This document shows positions 11,956 to 30,407 of a stretch of 64,000 bases of DNA, one piece after another; the stretch's first letter is position 1; every line of letters starts with the position of its first letter. Location: assembly GCA_002104945.1 (NCBI GenBank), contig MCFH01000031.1, forward strand, positions 299,501 through 363,500. Direction: 5' to 3'. The position numbers and the translations under genes are program-made. This stretch comes from Piromyces finnis (lineage: Eukaryota; Neocallimastigomycota; Neocallimastigomycetes; Neocallimastigales; Neocallimastigaceae). The notes below the pieces were generated by a model that saw only the letters and a list, made by a program, of their open reading frames with translations, was not told the origin of the DNA and ran no database searches.

Positions 11956-13569
11956 CTATTTATAAAGTGAACAATCAATTTTACTAGCATCTAAATCAAG
12001 ATTTTTAATTTGATAATCAAGTTTTAATTGATTAGCTAATTTACATGCATTAGCTATTTTATTAGTATTCTTTAAATAACTGACACCAAATACAGCTTTA
12101 TTTGCTTGAATAAATGGTTTATAAAGTTCACATTCACCATATTCATAGCATTCCTCATTCAATGCCCAATCATAATAAGGAAGTAAATCTTTAATTTGTT
12201 CCATATCATTCTTTAAACCAATAGATAACTTTCTTTTGTGAGCTTCATCAGCTAACCATTTGTTGAAATTCAATTGCTCATTATATGTAAAATCATTTTC
12301 CTTAAAAGTGTAACCATCGACATTGTCAATTTCAACACCATCACAATCCTTTTCAACAGCAAGATCTAAACGATTTTGAATAAGTGGTTTTAGTTTTGAA
12401 CTTCTAATATTAACCCAGTTTTCATCTTCCCAATCTTCCATTTCTTCTAAAACAACACCTTTATTTAAGAATTCCTCTGCATCATCTCTCCAGCTTTCTA
12501 TTGTACCACCTGAGAAATAACATATAACTTTTTTACCTTTATTCTTTAATTCTTTAATTTTATTAACTGGTGTTTCAAAAAGATCTAAATCAAATATATC
12601 TGCGTTAACAGATGTATCGACTTTATTACATCCAGAAAGTTGCCATTGAAATTTTGTTCCTGGTTTTGGTTGGTAAATTCTATTGCTATTGACATCAACT
12701 GCATTGTTAGTAACGGCTATATTTTTGATAGTGGTGGTCTTTCTTGATATGGTATTAGTAGTGGTATTCATTTTAGAATATGTTGAAACACTTTTAGTAA
12801 TGATATTTTTTTTTGTTGTAGTTGAAAGATTTCTAGTAGTTGTATTTATTGTAGTTGTATTTATTTTAGTAGTAGTAGTTTTTTTAGTAGTAGTATATTT
12901 CTTTGTTGTTGCTTTTTTTACTGTAGTTGTATAAACTTTACGAGTTGTTTTAGGTTGAATATTTACTGATGTTATAGTCTTTTTAATAGTTTTAACTATA
13001 GTTCTCATTTTTGCACTATAATATGAAGTTATTTTGAATGCCATTTTAGTATTATTATTGTCAATAATTTGTTTATTTTGGACATTTGTATTAAATTGTA
13101 GAATGTTATAATTATTATTTGTTTCTAATGGTTGTTGTTCTGGAACTGTTTCAATTACATATTCATTATGAATTAAATTATTTCCTTCAAATTCAAATAA
13201 TTTTCTACCTTGTGTATCATGTTTGGCAAGAAGTAGTAAGGTATTAGTTTTATATATTTCATCATTATAGTTAAATTCATTTCTTTTTTGTAATAATAAA
13301 GATCTTTTTCTTTTTTCTTCTCTTATTTTCTATTACATTTTTATTAAATTAGAATTTATTATTATAATTAATCAATAATATTATAAATTATTATGTTTAT
13401 TAACCTTGTATTTTTCTACTGATTGTCTAAATTTTATAATTGGATTTTCATCGGATTTTTTTGGAGTTCTACCAGCTCTACCTCTATTCCTTCTTGGTTT
13501 TGCTTCACTAGTACATGTGAAACAAACAAAAAGAAATAATATAATTAAACTTAAATTTTTAATATTCAT
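11956..13569 (-). CDS. Secreted GH114 glycoside hydrolase (polygalactosaminidase-like)
   Basis: Two exons on the minus strand, 13569-13405 and 13329-11956, join in phase 0; 512 residues. Exon 1 encodes a signal peptide (LSLIILFLFVCFTCTSEA) and a basic RR/RGR stretch. Residues about 56-150 are Asn/Lys/Glu-rich, about 150-270 are a Thr/Lys low-complexity linker (KKTTTTK, NTTT units). The catalytic domain fills about 276-512 with hallmark GH114 motifs: FQWQLSG, DIFDLDLFE, VICYFSGG, ESWRDDAEEF, RLDLAVEKDCDGVEIDNVDGY (acidic residues of the TIM-barrel active site), GLKNDMEQ and NEECYEYGECELY. GH114 enzymes cleave alpha-1,4-linked galactosamine polymers, such as fungal galactosaminogalactan or bacterial exopolymers. 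The open frame reads well upstream of the methionine at 13044, which supports the two-exon model over a shorter unsecreted protein. Substrate is inferred from family only. Confidence 0.85.
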
Positions 13570-16216
13570 TTATAAAATATATATAATTGATATTTTATTA
13601 TTTATAATTCAATTTTGTATACTTTTTTTCTTTATTTTAATAAGAAAAAAAAAGTATAAATAAAAATTTACACAATGAAAAATACAATTATTTATATGGT
13701 TTCTTAAATTATATATAAGTTTCTAAATTTTAAGAAATAGAACAAATTTTTAGTTATGAATAATAATTAATTTGCATATTAATTTTAATTAAGGTTGTAC
13801 AGAAAATGGAGGTTACTAATTATAGAAAATGATTATTCCAATAACCATTCACTGTTAATAATTTAATGTTTAAAGTTCTAAAATGTTAAAATAAGTGTTA
13901 CACTGATAATTACTATATATTAAATTAAATTAAATTAAATTATAACTGGATATAAATTAATTTCACTAATAATTCATAATGGATTTAACTATAATTGTAA
14001 TTTATAGCCCAATCTAAAAAAATATTAAAAATAAAAACTATTAATTATATTATAAAAATGACAGAAATGCTGATTAATATTATATCATTGAAACAATATG
14101 ACTTTATAATCAAAACTATATTAAAAAAATGTTTAAAATAAAGTATTATTAACATTACTTAATATAACATCTAACATAGTAATCAATTACAATCAGCTTA
14201 TTTTATGATAATACAAAATAAATTCTACTATTTGAAATTTTAGTAATAATAAACAATACTTTATTTATTTTTATCTTTTTGAAATCTTTTTGAATACAAC
14301 TATGAAACTGCCTATAGATATTTTTTATCTATAATAATTATAATAATATATCAGTAATATTAAGTAAATTAAAATAAATAAAAACAATAATTATCTTATA
14401 AATACTGTTTCATATTTTTTCATAGACTTGATTTTGATGTTATTGTCATTTTATTAACTAATTATTAATTAATTTTATTATAGGCACAATTAAAAAATAT
14501 CATATATATATATTCAATAATAAATTTTCCATAAAATATTACTAATTAATAGTTAAGAAAAAAACTACATATATTTAATATTTTCTAATAATTCTTATTT
14601 TTATAAAAACTTTAAACATATTAATAATATTTATTATGTTAATATTCCCATTATTATAATTATATTAATTTAATAATTATTTGAATACTATATTTGAATA
14701 TCTATTTTTTTTTTTTTTTTTTTTTTATTATTATTATTTTATTATAATAACTTTAATAAAAACTAAATTATTAAGCTTTTTGTTTTTATTTAAAATAAAT
14801 TGATTTTTATATATATACAAGCGGTAAATTTATATAAACATATATTACTATATATAGTAAATTATATATTAGTAAAAATGGGTACATTTTTAAATAAATT
14901 AAATATAAATTATGTCATGATATTATGATTATTATTAATAATTATTAATAATTATTAATACTTTTAATATTTAAGTTGTTATATTTAAATTTTAAATTCA
15001 TAGAAAAAAGATACTATATATGTATAAAGATATAAAATTTTACAATTGGTCATGTTTTATATTAAAAATTAATTTAATACCAAACAAAAAAAGAATTATC
15101 AAACTAAAAAATGTATATTTATTAAATATGATAAAATTTATAATATACTTAAATCCATATTTAATATATTAAATGAAAAATAAATGAATAATATATCAAT
15201 GAGATAAAAGTAATTATCATGTCGAGTTCCAACGCGTTAGCCAAAATTCGAATTTCAATGAAGTAGCTAAAATAAACATGTTCACAAAAGGATTACATCC
15301 AAAAATATATTTCTTTTTTTTATAAGATAATAGTATATTTAGTAATATTTTACAAAAATCTCATAGTAATTATAAATAAATTGATTACAACAGAAATTTT
15401 GATTACTATATAGAAATAAAAAAATTGTAATTTTTTTAATTATTATCCTAATAATTCTTTATTTAATTAATAAATATTTATTATTTTATATTAATGAAAA
15501 TATAATAAAGAATATATTTAAATATGATTTTTACATAATTAGTTCAATCAATATTATTTATATTTAAAACATTGTAATAATTATTATTTCATATTTAATC
15601 ATATAATCCATTCTTGAAGCATGTTTAATGAAATATCAAACTATATATTATTAGCTACTTATATTAGTATAACTTAAACTATATAATCATGCTATTATTA
15701 ATAGAGAAATAAAAAATATAAAATAAAACAAATATCAAACATTATTTAATAGGCAACATTATAATAATTTATATAATGATAAATTAGATAGGTTTAAAAG
15801 TTTTATTTTTATTTATTGATTAATTTTATATTATTTTTTTATTTATATACTGAAATACTGAATTATTATTGTTTATTATATTTCTAATGAATTATTATTG
15901 AAATAAATACTAAATTATGTAAAGTTATATATCAATATTACTGATAATTGTCTTATATTAAAATAAATAAAACATATTGATAATAATCTAATAGATTTAC
16001 TTTATTTTATATCCGTGAACTACTATAGAATTTTATTATTATTATTATTATTATTTTATTACTGTTGTTTTCTATTTTAATTAATTTTTATTGAAATATT
16101 ATAATTAATATATTTTAATTATCTTATATTTTATATTGATAATACTAATAATGTATATAATTGAGTGTTTGTCGATATATTTATGAATTGTTTTTTATAA
16201 AATGAAAATAATACTA
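13570..16216. other. Intergenic desert of 2.6 kb
   Basis: No gene recognised. The sequence is almost purely A/T except for a short richer island at about 15218-15270, reported separately as a finding. Microsatellite-like TAAAT units occur near 13917-13940 and an ATT run near 16030-16054. Confidence 0.6.
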
Positions 16217-17089
16217 CTATGAATTATTATTTTGTGGCTCTTGTTCAGAATTATTTATTAAATTATTGTTTGAATCCTCTGCAAAACCATTAACAGCTTC
16301 ATCATATGTTGGTGGTAACAATGGTAAATCATCATCATCTAAAACCATTTCACCATCTTCATTAGATTGATGTTGCTCATTAGTAGTAGGTCCTTCACTT
16401 TCACTTAAATTTGGAGCAATATTTTGTTCAATTACTTCATCTTCATTATTACCATCGAGCGGTTGATATACAGGTAAAATATCATCTTCGGGTTGATGTC
16501 TACGATTTGGTAATGTTACCATTAATAATTCATTTGGTGCCATGTTATTTAAAAAATCTTCATCTGCTCTTTGCCTATTAAATAAGCTTAGCATAATTAG
16601 CATAAAGAGGAATAGTGAAAAAAGTGGCTCACCAGATTGATTTTGAGCTTCCGCTTTTGTAATACAAGTATCAGAATAAAAATCACAAATAAGGTTATCT
16701 TCACAAATAATATGATTATTATTACAAAATTGACCTTGTTTATTAACAATTAAACACATACCTATTGTATCATTAACAAGGTTTTTATGACATGATACAC
16801 CACATTTTTTCTTATCTCCTATACTATAATTACAATCTAAATCATTTGTACAAGGTATTTTTACCATACAATAATTTGTACAAGTATAATCGGTTACATT
16901 ACAAACAGCCATATCTGTTAAAAAATCATCAAAATTTGTACAATGAGAATCTTCTTTACAATTCACAATAATTTTTTGTGATTCGACAACTAAATTTTCA
17001 TTTTTACTTTCATCCTGATGTTTTTTAGCCTCACAATTATATATGGCTAATAGTAATAAAACTTTTTGAAATAAATTCATTATTCTCAT
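16217..17089 (-). CDS. Cys-rich single-pass membrane protein with PPxY cytoplasmic tail
   Basis: One exon, 290 residues. A signal peptide covers about residues 1-21 (LFQKVLLLLAIYNCEA); Met-4 is an alternative start. The ectodomain (about 22-153) has 14 cysteines in regular spacing, enough for seven disulfides, and N-glycosylation sequons NVT, NYS, NDT and NQS. A short hydrophobic segment at about 155-170 (PLFSLFLFMLIMLSLF) is followed by basic NRQR, giving type I topology. The tail is acidic and Asn/Glu-rich and carries LLPPTYDEAV (about 257-266): a PPxY motif that binds WW domains of Nedd4/Rsp5-type ubiquitin ligases, and LPVYQPL as a second Tyr motif. Fungal Rsp5 adaptors share this layout, so a role in ubiquitin-dependent membrane traffic is a reasonable inference. 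No named family was recognised. Confidence 0.75.
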   Translation of the reverse strand: MRIMNLFQKVLLLLAIYNCEAKKHQDESKNENLVVESQKIIVNCKEDSHCTNFDDFLTDMAVCNVTDYTCTNYCMVKIPCTNDLDCNYSIGDKKKCGVSCHKNLVNDTIGMCLIVNKQGQFCNNNHIICEDNLICDFYSDTCITKAEAQNQSGEPLFSLFLFMLIMLSLFNRQRADEDFLNNMAPNELLMVTLPNRRHQPEDDILPVYQPLDGNNEDEVIEQNIAPNLSESEGPTTNEQHQSNEDGEMVLDDDDLPLLPPTYDEAVNGFAEDSNNNLINNSEQEPQNNNS

Positions 17090-18083
17090 TTTTATTTTTT
17101 TTTAAAAAAAAAATATTGAAAAGATATTTTCTCCAATAATTATTATATAATTATATTTTACAAATTATAAAAATGTATTTTTCAATTGATTTCCGAATGA
17201 TAAAATATATATTAATTTAAGATAGAGTTTTGATTATTTAAAATTTGAATTTATTATTAATTTATCTTTTATTATTAATATATTTATTTATATTCTTTGT
17301 ATTAATCAATTCTTTTAAATTTGAATGTTTAATTTTTTATGTATTTCCTTTTATTTGTTTTTGTTTATTGTTTTTATTTGTTTTCTTTAATATGTATTAT
17401 TTTGAAAATACAAACTTTTATTTACATAAACTTCAATTATTTTTTATTGATTATTATATATGATTGAAAAAATTAATTATTTATTTACTATATTTATTAA
17501 AAAATAAAAAAAAAATAAAACAAAATAAAACAAAATAAATGTCTTATATTAATTTATTTTTATATTTATAATATTTAAAGCATAGAATTTGTTATTGATT
17601 ATTTTTTGTTTTTAATTTTTAATTTCTTTTTTTTTTTTTTATTTTATTTTATTTTATTTTTTTTTTTTTATCTATATTTAAATTTTATGTTTTTATATTT
17701 TTTAATGAAAAAAAGAAATTTAAGAAATAAAAGGAACAATGTCAAATTACTTTTAGGAAAAATAATGGTAAATAAATTTTCTTATATTTATTTTTATAAT
17801 TATTTATTTATCAATTATCTTATATAATTATTAATATTATTTGTTAAAATATATTAAAAAAATTAAATGGAATTTCTATTTTTAACCTTTAATTTATGAT
17901 TATAATAATTATTTAAATAATGTATTTAAAATTGATACATTAATGTATTATATTTTAATCATTAATAATTATATTAAAATAAAACTAATATCTTTATTCA
18001 TATTTTATCTAATGAAATCAAAGGATAAAGTATTTTTAAATAACTTATTATTTTAAAAATTTATTTTAAAAATTTATTAAAAT
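17090..18083. other. Intergenic, no gene seen
   Basis: About 1 kb of AT-rich spacer upstream of the Cys-rich membrane protein and downstream of the giant cyclin. Two plus-strand open frames here translate to Phe/Leu/Tyr runs typical of noncoding poly-T and ATT sequence and are not genes. An AAAAT/AAAAC pentamer run lies near 17508-17537. Confidence 0.7.
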
Positions 18084-25130
<7,047 letters not shown>

Positions 25131-28100
25131 TTTTTTATAATTTGATTTTAAATAATATGATAGTTTTTTGTTTTTATATCTTTTTCTCTCTTTTTCTTAT
25201 TGATATCAATTAAATATTTGAATACTTATAATTTATAGTTTATTTATTAAGAATAATTTTACTTTTGTTATAAAAATTTTTTCTGTTTTTGGTAAACAAT
25301 TCATATAGAGAATAGTCTGTAATTAATAATATAATAATATATTGATAACTATATGATGATATAATATTTTACAATATTGTTTTATAAATTATTATAAATC
25401 AGTGTATATATTCTGTTTTTTCCTAATATAAACAAAAAAGTTTTAGTACTATTACATAAATTATATAGTATTGATAAACTTCCTTTTTTTAGTATGTTAA
25501 TATTTTTAGATGATTAAGTAATAACTTTTTTAAATGAATGAAGTGCTAAATAATTGAATATACTATACATGATATGGTTTTAAATTATTATTATAATTTT
25601 AATTATTACTGTAGTATTCATAAAAATAAAACTATTAATTTTAATTAAATAATTTTATCTTTGAATAATTTACTGAAAAATATTTTTTATTCTATACATA
25701 AGATTATAAGATAAAAGTTCATATAAAAAGATAGTTACTGACTCTAAGAATTTTTAATTATGTACATATATTTTTAATATTTTTACCAAAACCAAAATAA
25801 TTATACGGTTTATAATCTTGTTTCCTTTTGACTTTTCTTTTTTTTTTTTTAAAGTTAATGTAATAAAAAATTTTTTTTATAATTTCTTAATTTAAGCAAA
25901 CATTACATGTTATTTTACTATCTTTTTTTAAAAAAAAATTATTTCATATATTCAATATTCATATATATCATATATAATTTGAATTATTAATTGATTTTTA
26001 ATGTTTATATTTTTAATTGGACTGAACTTTTCTTTTTCTTTTGTTTGAAAATAATAATTTAACTACAATTATTATTAAAAATTTTCCTTTTATTTATTTC
26101 TTAATTCTTTTATAAAAGGTTTTTAATTAAGTTCAATTATATTTATAGTTTTCTTTTATTATAAATCCAAATTACAATTATCACATTTGATTTATAAAAA
26201 AAGAATGTGCATTAATAAAAAATATATTAGAAACAAATTCAATATCTAACTATATAAATAAACAATTATAATAGGTTTTTTTTTAGTTTTTATATTTCTT
26301 TAAATCCATAGAAATAAAATAAATTATTGTATAATTTAGTTTTTCTTTTTCTTTTTTTTTTTTTTTTTTTTTTTTTGATAAAAAATATTATTTTAAGGTT
26401 TAACCTTCCTAAATATTACCCATTTCTATTAATAATACAATACATATACTTAAAGTTTAATACATATATATTATTCTTCATATGCAATTTGAATTTTATA
26501 TAATATGCATTTCAAGTTATTTTTATAGTAGTTTAAAATATTGATAAATTAACATGTAACATACATTATAATTATGAAAAAAAAAAAAAAAAGGTATTAA
26601 TCTATTATATATAACAGATGAACGAAGTAGTCATTCAGAAATTAATTTAAGAAATATTTTTATTTTGAGAAAAAAATGTATTAAAGTATAAATATTAATT
26701 ATAAAAAAAAAAGTAGGTTTTTAGTTATTTCAAATCTTTCGATTCTTTTTTAAATTATATAAAGATATATAATTTTCCTTATTATCTATTAATATTAGTG
26801 TATTGACTTAAAAAAAAAGAATGTTGTTTTAAAATAAAAAAAAAAAAATAATTATAAATCTTCATTTCCGTTATATTTAATAAACAAAGACAAAAATTAA
26901 TCAAATAAAATTAATAAGCTTTTTTTTTAAAAAAAAAAAAGGAAAAAAAAAACTTTATTTTTTTTTTAAATATGAGAATAGATTTCTTGATTATTATTTA
27001 AAAAATAGAATTAATAAAAAATAGATATCATTATTTTAATCATAAACTTTAAATTATGATGTTAAAATAACAAATTATAATATTATTTTCTTAAAAAAAA
27101 AAAGTATATAGGAGAATATTTGAAGATAAATTTATAAATTTTAGAAAACAAAACCATTTTAAAGAAAAAAAAGCATTTATTATTTAATATTATTTAAAAT
27201 ATTATAAAAAAAAAAAATTATATTTTTTTAAATTAGATTTATACAGAAGTTGGGTATTATAGTAACTTTTTAAAATAAATGGAAATATATTAATATTAAA
27301 ATCTAGAAATGATATTAATAAGAAAACAAGAATAAATTTGGAAATTTCATTTAAAATATAAATAATATAACAATTAACAATTATTCTTCATCATTTATTT
27401 AGTTGTTCAAACTCTAAATATTTGATGATTATGTAAATTCATATAAAAACTTTTATCTGAACTAATTTAGTCTATTTTCAATAATTATTTTTAATTAATA
27501 CAAAAATAATAAATTATTATGCCTAAAAAAAAGTAACAGATATAAATATATATAATAATTTCTTCATAAGTAGTTTTAATTGATTATTAATTAATATTAA
27601 AAAAAAAGTGGTTTTTATTAACAAAAAAAATTTTAGCTTTTTACCTTTTTAACTCAACTTTATTGTGTAACAGATTACGATAATATTTTATTATATATAA
27701 CAAAACTTTAAAAAATTTATTTATTTCCTTCTTCTTTATAAAAGATCTTTTGATAACAAATATATATAATGCATAAAATTGATTATTGTATAATTCATCA
27801 CTTTAAAAAAATATATGATGAACATTATAATTCATAAAAATCATTTATACTTATTCTTTTTATATTAATAAATGTAATCCCTAACCTTTATCACTAATTA
27901 TTATTATCATATATCCAGTATTTTTTGGTTAATATTCAAAACTCAACCAATCTTTTCATAAACATAAATTAAAAATCTAACAACAAAATGCGGTTCATTT
28001 CATTTAAAATTTTTATCATGAATAATTTTTCTTAAACCAAATCTTAAAGAGGGTAATAATATTGATGAAAGAATTATAAATATTATTCAATTATAATTCT

Positions 28101-28795
28101 TATTTACATTATAATAAAAATAAGAATACTATAAATAATAATTATAATAATTATAAATAATAATAAATTATTATTTAGTAGCACTTAAAAAAGTTCTTTG
28201 AAAATTTTAAAACTTTATATGAAACAGTTGATAATGTACCCATTATTAATAAAACTGGATATTCATTTTTTAATTTTAATATGATGAAATATAATTATTA
28301 ACCCTGATAAATAAATAAGTAAAAATATATATATATAGTGTTTCTTTTATATATTCTCTTTTTTTTTAAAAATGTAATTTTTATAATTCTTTTTTCACAC
28401 TTTTGCTTATGAAATTTTTTTTTTTAAGATTTTCTTGTTGATTAATAAATATTATTAAATAAAGTTTAAAATTATAAATTAAATTTAATATTAAAAAGAG
28501 CGGAACTTATATTTTATTAATATATAAAGTTTAGCTTTTTGTTATTAAAATAAAAAAAAGTTTCCATTAATTTAAATTTTTATATTAATAAAAATGAATA
28601 GAACTATTGATTTTATAATTAATAAAATATAATAGTAATATAATATATAAATTATTACTCTAATAGTAATAAATCATTTTTTAATATATTTTTAATACAA
28701 AAACGTAAACAAAAGTAAAAAGTTAAAATTATAATAATCATAAGCCTTTTTTTATTTTTATTTTATATTATATCTTTTTTTTCTAAAGTTATTTC

Positions 28796-28838
28796 TATTA
28801 TGAAAAGTTATTCATAGATTGAATAACTTTTCATAATA
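28796..28838. repeat. Perfect inverted repeat, 19-bp arms, 5-base loop
   Basis: Arms 28796-28814 and 28820-28838 are exactly complementary and are separated by TAGAT. This is the longest perfect non-homopolymer foldback I noticed in the window. Role unknown. Confidence 0.9.
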
Positions 28839-29400
28839 TTGTTTTAATATTCGATTTAGATATATTATGAAAAAATAAATAATTTGGAATTCGATTTACT
28901 AGTATTAGGTATAGAATTTATTAATAATGTTATTTTTATTATCTATTATTATTATTATTAAATATCTCAATTATTTAACAGATTCACTAGTATTTCAGAT
29001 TGAATATATAATTTTATTTTTTTATGTAATATTTCTTTAATATATTATTATTTATAGCCATTTAATCATATTTATTATTTCTATAGTAATTTTCTTTATT
29101 ATTAGATATTTTATTATAAAATAAAATTTTTCAAAAGTTTTCATTTTTTGACTTTTTTATCTTTTTTTCTATTTGTTGTATTTTATATGAAAAAAAAAAT
29201 AAACCTTAAAAAAAACAAACTAATGAGAGAAAAGTTCAAAAAATAGTTTTTTTTTCTTTGTTATAATAAAAAATATACGAAACATTTATATAAAAAATTA
29301 TTATTATTATTATTATTTTTTTTTTTTGTAAAATAGTATTTTTTTTAATAAATTAAACTAGTATATAAAATTTAAAAAATTGAATTATAATTATAATTAT

Positions 29401-29509
29401 AATAATAATAATAATAATAATAACAATAACAACAACAACAACAACAACAATAATAATAATAATAACAATAATAACAACAACAACAATAATAATAACAATA
29501 ATAACAATA
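29401..29509. repeat. Compound (AAT/AAC)n microsatellite
   Basis: Alternating blocks of AAT and AAC units about 110 bases long, roughly 0.9 kb upstream of the rhomboid start codon and outside any recognised coding sequence. Confidence 0.9.
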
Positions 29510-30407
29510 GTTAATTTCACAAATCATAATTTAACTTTTCATAAAATATCTGTATTATGTATTTTTTTTAAACCCTCTATTCATTATTCTATGTACATGT
29601 GTTTATTATGAAGTTTTATAAACCAAATTTTGATATAATATAATAACCTAATAATATATAATGAATATCAAACATTGCCAATATATTTAATTTAATCAAC
29701 AGTTGAAGAAAAATTGTATTATAAAAATTAAAATAAAAGATTATTCCTTTTGTATTATACATATAACCAGATATAATCGGATATATATAATTATAAGAAC
29801 GAAGTATCTATTAATTATTATACAGAGAAAAAAGACATCTACATATTTATGAATTAGTTTATTTGCTAATCAAAATCTTAATCAATATTACTGAATATTA
29901 TTTAAGCTATTAATAATATTATATACTATAGTATATCAATAAGTTAACCACTAATAAAAGTAATAGTGAAACCTCTAAATTTTTAAATATTATATACAAT
30001 TGTGTAAATATTAATAATTTCAATTTCTAAGTTTTTCCCATAAATGAAGTAAAAACAAATTTTTATATATAAATCTCTATGTAATCATACGTAATATATG
30101 TTTTTAGAGATAAAGAGGAGAAATTTACAAATAAATAATTAATGAAAGAAATTCATTTGTAATTTAGATTAATATATTATAATTAACTACAATATATTGT
30201 TATAATAAAATATTATTTTTGAAATTAATAGATTTAGATAATCTTTTAAATTAAAAAGTAATAAATTTAAATATATATTATAGAATTATAAAATTTAACA
30301 CATAATATCATTTTAACTATTATATTTTTAACAATAAATTTACCTTATTATTCATTCATATTTATATATAATTTTATATGAAAAAAAAAAAAGATACTTT
30401 ATTTAAA

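Larger units (their letters stand above)
25131..30377. other. Gene desert of 5.2 kb between divergent genes
   Basis: Lies between the start of the giant cyclin (minus) and the start of the rhomboid gene (plus), so both promoters are here. Apart from homopolymers, a compound AAT/AAC array (29401-29509) and a perfect hairpin (28796-28838) nothing was recognised. No frame above background and no GC-rich RNA-like island is visible. Confidence 0.65.

Noticed and set aside
12683-12934. Plus-strand frame rich in Val and Phe
   Set aside because: Antisense shadow of the Thr/Lys linker of the GH114 gene.
15218-15270. A tRNA gene
   Set aside because: Only one tRNA-like arm is suggested; no full cloverleaf can be drawn on either strand.
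17245-17827. Two plus-strand hydrophobic frames
   Set aside because: Composition is Phe/Leu/Ile/Tyr from T-rich noncoding DNA; no motif and no codon bias like the real genes.
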